Shown piece by piece: positions 16,892 through 22,076 of a stretch of DNA of 22,076 nucleotides. The DNA is taken from positions 3,725 to 25,800 of IMG/VR virus record IMGVR_UViG_3300039049_000045; one strand, given 5' to 3'. How positions within the stretch are numbered: the stretch's first letter is position 1; each line of letters starts with the position of its first letter. The stretch is from a virus. Under the pieces are notes generated by a model that was given only the letters and a program-made list of their open reading frames with translations, searched no databases and had not been told where the DNA came from. A program made the position numbers and the translations under genes.

Positions 16892-17736
16892 TAAGGCTGT
16901 GCCTCTATCTCAATAGCTAGGGAGTGGTCGCTATTTTTTGGTTTTAGTTTCACAGCCTCACGATGTTTCTCCATGACGGACTCATTCACTGCAGATACAG
17001 TCTCAGCGAATTCTTTTAATAAACTCTTATCTTTATCATTTATAGTATCTACCATAGTTTTTACGGTAGGTTCCACAATAAAGAAAGTGTTCCCAACAGT
17101 TTTTTGTTTCTTCGTTGCCATTGATACAACTGCCCTTATCATTGGTTTTCGTTGCTTTGCAAGATTGCCAATAATTTTTTGGAAAGGTACGTAATTGACC
17201 CCTTTAGCATAGAAGACACATGGTTGGTCAACAATTGGTTCAAACTTAGTTTCATCAGTATATTTACCATCATTAATAGTAGCTATACCATAAATTACTT
17301 GATTACACTTAACTTGATTACTTAATACTTTCTTTGCATCAGTATCACTTAATTCAGCAAGCTCATCTTTACCCAGTTTTCCGCACTTGTAACCGCCTTG
17401 AACATCCGGAAATTCATCGCTTAAGCTCGGTCTTTGAACCGAAGCAACAAACGTATCTTCCGCATTATCCCAATAACTATAACTATATAATCTTAGAAAC
17501 ATTCTAAAATCTACCGTTTTCGCATAAACGGTTTTATCTCCCACACGTAATGAAAACCAACCTCTAGGTAATGGTTTATCATTTTCGTCTTCTGCTTGAT
17601 AATTTATAGATAGTCTTGATAATACTGAAGAGGAATCTCCACCGACTAAACCTTGACCTGTTAAGTTCATCAACTGTTCATCGGATAGATTATCAAAGTT
17701 CTCTGGTATGGCAATTGCCATATTATTTGTACTCAT
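16891..17736 (-). CDS. Unknown; candidate ssDNA-binding or replication accessory protein
   Basis: 281 aa. The N-terminus is Asn/Ser/Asp-rich, followed by a beta-rich middle (PRGWFSLRVGDKTVYAKTVDFRMF; QVIYGIATI; QPCVFYAKGVNYVPFQKII) and a helical C-terminal part (LLKEFAETVSAVNESVMEKH). Lying between polymerase and exonuclease, it occupies the place of T7 gp2.5 (ssDNA-binding protein), which also sits near those genes. The acidic C-terminal tail typical of such proteins is weak here (ending IEIEAQP), so this is only a candidate. It has the best ribosome-binding site in the window, a complete TAAGGAGGT 9 nt before the ATG, suggesting it is made in large amounts, as an ssDNA-binding protein would be. 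A second ATG five codons in is possible. Confidence 0.6.
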   Translation of the reverse strand: MSTNNMAIAIPENFDNLSDEQLMNLTGQGLVGGDSSSVLSRLSINYQAEDENDKPLPRGWFSLRVGDKTVYAKTVDFRMFLRLYSYSYWDNAEDTFVASVQRPSLSDEFPDVQGGYKCGKLGKDELAELSDTDAKKVLSNQVKCNQVIYGIATINDGKYTDETKFEPIVDQPCVFYAKGVNYVPFQKIIGNLAKQRKPMIRAVVSMATKKQKTVGNTFFIVEPTVKTMVDTINDKDKSLLKEFAETVSAVNESVMEKHREAVKLKPKNSDHSLAIEIEAQP

Positions 17737-19277
17737 GATTTGAATACCTCCTTAGTTTCTAACCAGTTACTACCCATCTTAAGTTCAATACCAATAGGCA
17801 TATCATACTTTACGCCATATCGTCTTTGAGTTTCCTCTGGTAAACACAACATAGCCTCTTTTAATGTTTCTATTGCCATCTCTTCTTCATCTGGGTAAAC
17901 GTCTAATACAATACTATCATGTACTGTGTTGCAGATAATACTTTTTAATTTACGCTTTGTCAACAACTCATCTAATTTAATTAACGATATGGGCAGTAAG
18001 TCAGCCGTGGCAAATCCTTGAACAGGATAATTTTTAATAGCTGTAGCATTTGATACACTACCACTAGGCATACGTTCAGTATTTGGAAAGTAATATGACC
18101 TTCCAGATGGTAAAGTTATGTGCCTTGTTTCTAATGCTTCATTAATTAGATTTCTATGCCATCTTGTTACACCGCTATACTTTTCTTTAAATGCACGATA
18201 GTATTGCATCTGTTTTGGTGTACCTAATACACCCCCATATAGCGGTTTAAAAGTGTCTGCCTTGGCTACTTGTCTTGAAACTCCTAATATCTTTGCCGTA
18301 AAGCTATGCACATCTACGTTGTTTTTAACATCAGCATATATCTGGTCATCATCAGCTAAAAACCCGGCAACTCTAAATTCTAATTGTGCGTAATCACCCT
18401 CTAATATTTTACCACCATCCCATCTTGATATGATACATTGTCTAACAGGAAACGTACCACCTCTAGGCATGTTTTGAAAGTTTGGATTTCTAGAACTAAG
18501 CCGACCTGTTGATGTAACACATTGCATGTATTGTGGTCTAATGTAATCGTTATTGTCTTTACTTTTCTCTATTCCATCTACAAAAGTTCTAAGATAAGTT
18601 CTTATAGCAGAATATCTTACATACTTTTCTAAAAACTCTCTTTGATTTGGATTAATAGATGATATAAATTCTTCTAATGTAGTTTTATCCGTCTTAAATC
18701 CTGTAGCAGATGTATCAAGTGAACCTCTTGGTATTAATCGTAATCCTGCTCTTTCTTTTGTATTAGTATATATTCTACCTTTTGCATTACATGTTTTACA
18801 ATTTCTTTTTATGTTACTGTATGTACCATCTTTCTTTTTGTATTTATACTTACCTGTGCCAGCACAGTTTTGACACAGTGTTGATGTTGTTTTAAATATT
18901 GGTTTTGCTAAACCATTTACTGCATGATAAAAATCGTTTATCTCATCATAATTAGTTTTACGTTTTTGTTTTCTTGTATTACCTCGTACTTCATATCCAA
19001 TATTAAATTCTTTTGCCCATAATTTTTTATCTATAACTTTCATAGAAAAAAATAACATAGACCTATCATCTGGCGAGTCTAAATTTATTGGTGTATCTCC
19101 CATAAGTTCATCTATCTTTGTAAGTAAAAAAGTTTTTAATTCTTTTAGTTCATTTTCGTATTGGTCTTTTATCTTGTGCAAAGCGTCAACATTAATCTTA
19201 ATGCCGTTGTATTCTATCTTTGCTAATACTTTCATTAGCTCCATACTTAATTTTATTGTTGGGAAAAGCCTCTGCAT
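17733..19277 (-). CDS. Family A DNA polymerase, polymerase domain with zinc-finger insertion
   Basis: 514 aa, the polymerase half only. Motif A is DYAQLEFR (Asp295), motif B is R335-x3-K339-x3-F343-x3-YG, and motif C is HDS (His453-Asp454-Ser455) where E. coli Pol I and T7 have HDE. Phe343 aligns with E. coli Pol I Phe762. Fingers and palm continue with YPVQGFATADLL. In the thumb region, residues 135-167 hold C-Q-N-C-A-G-T-G and C-K-T-C-N-A-K-G, two half-sites of a DnaJ-type CxxCxGxG zinc finger, absent from Pol I and T7 polymerase. The start ATG at 19277 overlaps the exonuclease gene by 25 bp, with GAGGA 3 nt before it. The N-terminus (LFPTIKLSMELMKVLAKIEYNGIKI) is the usual link following the exonuclease domain. 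Replicates phage DNA with the exonuclease encoded upstream. Confidence 0.95.
   Translation of the reverse strand: MQRLFPTIKLSMELMKVLAKIEYNGIKINVDALHKIKDQYENELKELKTFLLTKIDELMGDTPINLDSPDDRSMLFFSMKVIDKKLWAKEFNIGYEVRGNTRKQKRKTNYDEINDFYHAVNGLAKPIFKTTSTLCQNCAGTGKYKYKKKDGTYSNIKRNCKTCNAKGRIYTNTKERAGLRLIPRGSLDTSATGFKTDKTTLEEFISSINPNQREFLEKYVRYSAIRTYLRTFVDGIEKSKDNNDYIRPQYMQCVTSTGRLSSRNPNFQNMPRGGTFPVRQCIISRWDGGKILEGDYAQLEFRVAGFLADDDQIYADVKNNVDVHSFTAKILGVSRQVAKADTFKPLYGGVLGTPKQMQYYRAFKEKYSGVTRWHRNLINEALETRHITLPSGRSYYFPNTERMPSGSVSNATAIKNYPVQGFATADLLPISLIKLDELLTKRKLKSIICNTVHDSIVLDVYPDEEEMAIETLKEAMLCLPEETQRRYGVKYDMPIGIELKMGSNWLETKEVFKS
17746..17754 (-). promoter_or_regulatory. Perfect Shine-Dalgarno of the 281-aa gene
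   Basis: On the - strand TAAGGAGGT is fully complementary to the 16S rRNA 3' end (ACCUCCUUA). It lies 9 nt before the ATG at 17736, inside the last codons of the polymerase gene. Other genes of the operon have weak or no such site, so this marks locally strong translation initiation. Confidence 0.85.
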
Positions 19278-19810
19278 ACTTCCTCAAATTTTAAATTTAT
19301 TTTATTCAATTGTGCACATGCTAACTGATACGTAATCTCAACATCTTGTTTGCCATATTCTTCTACAACTTCCCAAGGTATATCTTCATATGATATTTTC
19401 TTTTTTAAGTACGGGTCAATTAAGTCTGTGGCTTTTAAATCTAATCCTCTTCTCTTACAGCTATCAGCTAAACTAAAACCTCTTTTTAATCCTTTTGCAA
19501 ATGTATATTCTATTATCATTGTGTCATACATTTTTTCGTTGTATGTAAATCCACAACTAACTAACCAATTGTAATCAAATTTAAGATTGTGTCCTACTAA
19601 TAATCCTGTTTCATCTAAAACTTTTTGCAAAATTTGTTTTGCATCTTTTGTTGGCTTTTGATGATTGTGATTAAAACATAGATACTCACAAGGTTTATCA
19701 TTAACTTTATAGCCAACACTAACAAGTATGTCTCCTTCAAAAGGACTTGATACCGTGTCATCATATTTTCTGTGATAAGATGTTTCTACGTCTAGTGTTG
19801 TTACGTTCAT
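19253..19810 (-). CDS. 3'-5' exonuclease (proofreading) domain of family A polymerase
   Basis: 185 aa with the DnaQ-fold proofreading motifs of Pol I/T7 gp5: ExoI TTLDVET (Asp7, Glu9), ExoII VGHNLKFD (Asn75...Asp79) and ExoIII YGKQDVEITY (Tyr152, Asp156). The middle (DTMIIEYTFAKGLKRGFSLAD) is also typical. In most relatives this domain is fused to the polymerase. Here it ends at TAA 19255-19253 and the polymerase starts in the -1 frame 25 bp earlier. It follows the helicase gene by a 4-bp overlap. It presumably works in trans with the polymerase. A sequencing frameshift is the alternative explanation. Confidence 0.93.
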   Translation of the reverse strand: MNVTTLDVETSYHRKYDDTVSSPFEGDILVSVGYKVNDKPCEYLCFNHNHQKPTKDAKQILQKVLDETGLLVGHNLKFDYNWLVSCGFTYNEKMYDTMIIEYTFAKGLKRGFSLADSCKRRGLDLKATDLIDPYLKKKISYEDIPWEVVEEYGKQDVEITYQLACAQLNKINLKFEEVCRGFSQQ

Positions 19811-21009
19811 TCAAATACTCCCCTCTCAATATCTATTGATGTGTATGTGTTACCATGCCAACCATTTAATTTATTTTTGCTAACATGTAAAGTTCTAGCA
19901 TTGTCACCTTCGCCAACACCTATTCCTAAAATTATGTCTGCCTCACCTGCCTTGCCTGTTCTTGAATTATCTAAATGTTCATAACTAACTTCATGTAAAT
20001 TTTGTGCTTCATAACTTGCTTGTGATACTGCCCATATTAAACAACTATGTCTTTTTGCTATCTCTCTTGTTCTTACATAAACTTCTTTTAATTTTTCATC
20101 TGTACGATTGTATAAACCAGTTATGTGTACTTTATCTAACTGGTCAATAAACATAACATCCGGGGAATAAAGTCTTGCATAATTTTCTATCTCGTCAATG
20201 TGCGTACCAACACTGTCAAAAACTGTCAGATAATCTTTTATCTCAGTTTGATAACGTGGTCTAAAATATTCTATTCTTTCTGCTACATCTTTTTTAGAAA
20301 CTTCAAAATGTGATTGTATTATTCTTGTTTTAATTCTTACTGCAGGTTCTTCATTTGCCCAATACGTTACTTTCTTTTTTTGTTGTACATAACCTGCCGC
20401 CAAAAAACTAGATAAAGTTGTTTTACCCATCTCTGGTCTTGCAAGTAGTATACAAAAATGACCACGAGATAAAGCTGTCACCCGATTATGTAAAGTTTCC
20501 AATCTAAAATCAAACTCACCTTTGTCAACTGAACCATCAAACAATTCGTCAATATCTTCCTTTATTTCACTGTAACTGTCAGCATCTATTAACTCTTGTT
20601 CATTTATCTTCTCTACCATATTTTTAAGACCACCGATTGCTTCTGGTCTTTCATGTCCGTTGTAGATGTCTACTGCTAGTTCTCCTATCTCTTTTGCTTT
20701 TGAGCGAACCCAAAAGTTTTTAATGATGTCAATATTTAGTTCCGGATTGATACTATTTTCTGGTATTTTATCTATTGTTTTACAAATGTTCTCGTATGTA
20801 GAGCTAGGTGTTGCGGGAAATAGGTCAGCATGTATGACCTTTAAATCATGATTTGTCAGCTTTTGACCAGAGTGATTGTCATGTGCATTTGTAATTAAAG
20901 TATAAATCTGTCGAAGCTCTTTGTTAAAAGCCTCTTTGTCAATAAATCGTTTTACTTTATTGTAGCTCTCGTAATCTTTACAGATGCTTATTACTTGCAA
21001 CGGTATCAT
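19807..21009 (-). CDS. Replicative DNA helicase, DnaB/T7 gp4-type
   Basis: 400 aa. The N-terminal 170 residues are helical (DnaB-N-like or linker). The RecA-type core begins near ETLHNRVTALSRGHFCILLARP. The P-loop is RPEMGKTT (residues 191-198, Lys196), a variant lacking the usual first Gly. Walker B is DVMFIDQLD (284-292), the Gln sensor is AVSQ (Gln329), and NSR-TGKAGEADIIL (348-361) holds the Arg-finger region. Ends SIDIERGVFE. Known role: hexameric 5'-3' unwinding at the fork, loading on the lagging strand with primase. It starts 32 bp inside the end of the primase gene in another frame, so it corresponds to the helicase half of T7 gp4, encoded separately. Confidence 0.92.
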   Translation of the reverse strand: MIPLQVISICKDYESYNKVKRFIDKEAFNKELRQIYTLITNAHDNHSGQKLTNHDLKVIHADLFPATPSSTYENICKTIDKIPENSINPELNIDIIKNFWVRSKAKEIGELAVDIYNGHERPEAIGGLKNMVEKINEQELIDADSYSEIKEDIDELFDGSVDKGEFDFRLETLHNRVTALSRGHFCILLARPEMGKTTLSSFLAAGYVQQKKKVTYWANEEPAVRIKTRIIQSHFEVSKKDVAERIEYFRPRYQTEIKDYLTVFDSVGTHIDEIENYARLYSPDVMFIDQLDKVHITGLYNRTDEKLKEVYVRTREIAKRHSCLIWAVSQASYEAQNLHEVSYEHLDNSRTGKAGEADIILGIGVGEGDNARTLHVSKNKLNGWHGNTYTSIDIERGVFE

Positions 21010-21793
21010 TCATCCACCCCCATGCTTTACTGTTTACCTTATCTACTAAAATTTTTATATCTTCGTCAGCCATATTTTTTATGTCATCTTCTAAAACTAA
21101 AAACTTTGTATTTATAATTAAATTTAATTCATCACAAATTTTTGTAGCTTTTTTTGTTGCATCTCTGTCAAGTGCAACCCCTACCTTATCATACTTTTTA
21201 ATGATGTCGATATGCTTTTGCAAAAGATTAGTTCCAAGTAAAGCTATGCCTGTAGCGTATTTTGATACAGCACAAGCACTAGCACAATCTTCAACAATTA
21301 TTGCTGTTTTTTTATCTCCACAAACAAAAGGGTATTTACTATTTCCATAGCGATACCATTTCGGTTTCATTCCATTTAGTGACCGACCAACTCCGTCAAC
21401 AACATTACCCTCTTCATCTTTAATTAAAAATACACATCTTGCTAAATTTTTGTCGTATTTTATGTCAACATGCTTATTGTAATAGGCGAGGTAACTATTT
21501 GATTTTGTTAGATAATCTAGACAATCTACACTAAATCTTGCATCATTCCAATTTGTCGGCGTTATAAAAATGTCATCCTCCTCCTTCTTTACAAATTCTT
21601 TTCTTGTAAAACTTTCTTTAGATAATTTTTCTCTCGCAACGCCTTTGATGTTACAATCAATATGAAAGCAATTGTATAACAAAACACTACCATTATTGTG
21701 AACAGAAAAAGTATTGTGATTGTGACAAATCGGACAATCCATTCTGGTAGTGGTGTTTGGTTCGATGTTGATGTCATTTAAAAATTCTTTCAT
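20978..21793 (-). CDS. DNA primase, T7 gp4 N-terminal / DnaG-type
   Basis: 271 aa. A zinc-binding domain is formed by Cys20, Cys23, Cys42 and Cys47 (CPIC...CFHIDC). An RNA-polymerase-type segment follows with FLIKDEEGNVVDGVGR and WYRYG. The TOPRIM domain has Glu168 (AIIVEDCASA), Asp209/Asp211 (GVALDRDA) and Asp237 (LEDDIKNM), the metal-binding acids. It is close in length to the primase half of T7 gp4. It is the first gene of the leftward operon. No Shine-Dalgarno precedes its ATG, and the promoter candidate places the transcript start within a few bases of it. It makes RNA primers for the helicase encoded next. Confidence 0.93.
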   Translation of the reverse strand: MKEFLNDINIEPNTTTRMDCPICHNHNTFSVHNNGSVLLYNCFHIDCNIKGVAREKLSKESFTRKEFVKKEEDDIFITPTNWNDARFSVDCLDYLTKSNSYLAYYNKHVDIKYDKNLARCVFLIKDEEGNVVDGVGRSLNGMKPKWYRYGNSKYPFVCGDKKTAIIVEDCASACAVSKYATGIALLGTNLLQKHIDIIKKYDKVGVALDRDATKKATKICDELNLIINTKFLVLEDDIKNMADEDIKILVDKVNSKAWGWMNDTVASNKHL

Positions 21794-21798
21794 TAGTT

Positions 21799-21827
21799 CT
21801 ATTAGAATTATAATTTTGAGATGTCAA
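21799..21827 (-). promoter_or_regulatory. Sigma70-like promoter of the replication operon
   Basis: On the - strand a consensus -35, TTGACA (21827-21822), is followed after 17 bp by TAATAG (21804-21799). The start would fall at about 21792-21793, the A of the primase ATG, giving a leaderless message. An alternative uses a perfect TATAAT at 21812-21807 with TTGTAA (21836-21831), 18 bp apart, giving a leader of about 7 nt. Either way there is no room for a ribosome site. Confidence 0.5.
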
Positions 21828-21845
21828 CCATTACAAACCATTACA
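21826..21845. repeat. Exact tandem 10-bp repeat, operator candidate
   Basis: AACCATTACA occurs twice head to tail (21826-21835 and 21836-21845) with no mismatch. The period is about one helical turn and the repeat overlaps the last two bases of the leftward -35 TTGACA. Placement next to the operon's promoter suggests a binding site for a regulator; this is inference. Confidence 0.75.
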
Positions 21846-21891
21846 TTGCATTTTTTTTTATTGACGAAATATTTTTTATCTGTAAAAAGGG

Positions 21892-21919
21892 TTGACCCCC
21901 CACCCCCATAGGGTATAAG
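21892..21919 (+). promoter_or_regulatory. Sigma70-like rightward promoter
   Basis: TTGACC (21892-21897) and TATAAG (21914-21919) are separated by 16 bp, five of six matches to consensus each. The start would be near 21926, about 20 bases before the ATG at 21946, leaving room for the ribosome site AAGGGAG (21933-21939). The spacer is almost entirely C, in an otherwise AT-rich genome. Confidence 0.55.
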
Positions 21920-21945
21920 CGAACCAATAACAAAGGGAGATTATT

Positions 21946-22076
21946 ATGAGTCCAAATAAAAGATTATACGAAGTAAAAGTAGATGTTGTTGAAACTAGAA
22001 TTTATCATGTTCATGCAGAAGATGAAGCCGAACTAAATACTTTATGGATGAATGGTAAAGCATGTGAAGGTAAACC
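21946..22076 (+). CDS. Unknown protein, N-terminal part (partial)
   Basis: The ATG at 21946 follows a ribosome site AAGGGAG and the promoter candidate at 21892-21919. The frame is open to the right edge, 43 residues visible. The start MSPNKRLYEVKVDVVETRIY followed by HVHAEDEAELNTLW reads like a small beta-strand/helix domain. It is divergent from the replication operon and is therefore the first gene of a rightward early block. No family can be named from this length. Confidence 0.6.
   Translation, partial: MSPNKRLYEVKVDVVETRIYHVHAEDEAELNTLWMNGKACEGK

Noticed and set aside
19253-19290. Programmed -1 frameshift joining exonuclease and polymerase.
   Set aside because: No heptamer of the X-XXY-YYZ type in the correct frame and the polymerase has its own ATG with a ribosome site.
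21861-21886. A second rightward -35-like TTGACG with TGTAAA downstream.
   Set aside because: The spacing is only 14 bp; the pair at 21892-21919 fits far better.

Overview
The window looks like part of the genome of a small, AT-rich, T7-like marine podovirus. The closest type I can suggest is the pelagiphage (SAR11-infecting) or uncultured marine podovirus group. This rests on strong A/T bias in codon use, a T7-style replication set (TOPRIM primase, DnaB-type helicase, family A polymerase, T7 gp3-like Holliday-junction resolvase), and a run of virion genes whose last large members match the T7 ejection proteins gp14/gp15/gp16 in order and approximate size. The host is an inference. No integrase, repressor, tRNA, CRISPR array, insertion sequence or phage RNA polymerase was seen. 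Terminase, portal, capsid and tail-tube genes would lie outside the window.

Right-pointing virion and lysis block (1-13754): the end of a coiled-coil protein gene; a 577-aa secreted-looking acidic protein; a membrane-anchored coiled-coil protein; a tiny coiled-coil protein; a 456-aa Ala/Gln/Asn-rich helical protein; 210-aa and 177-aa proteins; large 770-aa and 1544-aa ejection-protein candidates; a 67-aa membrane/coiled-coil protein; a three-TM holin candidate; a conserved-looking unknown; and an 81-aa Lys/Met/Gly repeat protein. Genes abut or overlap by 1-11 bp almost throughout. The only real gap, 42 bp, is before the 64-aa gene.

Left-pointing replication block (21793 down to 13741): thirteen genes, with an overlap at every one of the twelve junctions. 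In transcription order: primase, helicase, 3'-5' exonuclease, polymerase, a possible ssDNA-binding-type unknown with a perfect Shine-Dalgarno, a Cas4/RecB-like nuclease with an Fe-S-type Cys set, a small phage protein, T7 endonuclease I-like resolvase, an unknown, a PD-(D/E)XK-like protein, a DUF6378-like protein and two unknowns. T7 encodes primase-helicase as one protein and exonuclease-polymerase as another; here each pair is split into two overlapping genes. The polymerase carries a DnaJ-type CxxCxGxG zinc-finger insertion.

Divergent control region (21794-21945): the only sizeable intergenic stretch (152 bp). It holds a leftward promoter candidate with a consensus TTGACA and a predicted start almost at the ATG, an exact tandem 10-bp repeat touching that -35, and a rightward promoter candidate with an unusual C-rich spacer before a gene that runs off the end. 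The two transcription blocks converge at 13741-13754, where the last genes overlap and a long hairpin may end rightward transcription.
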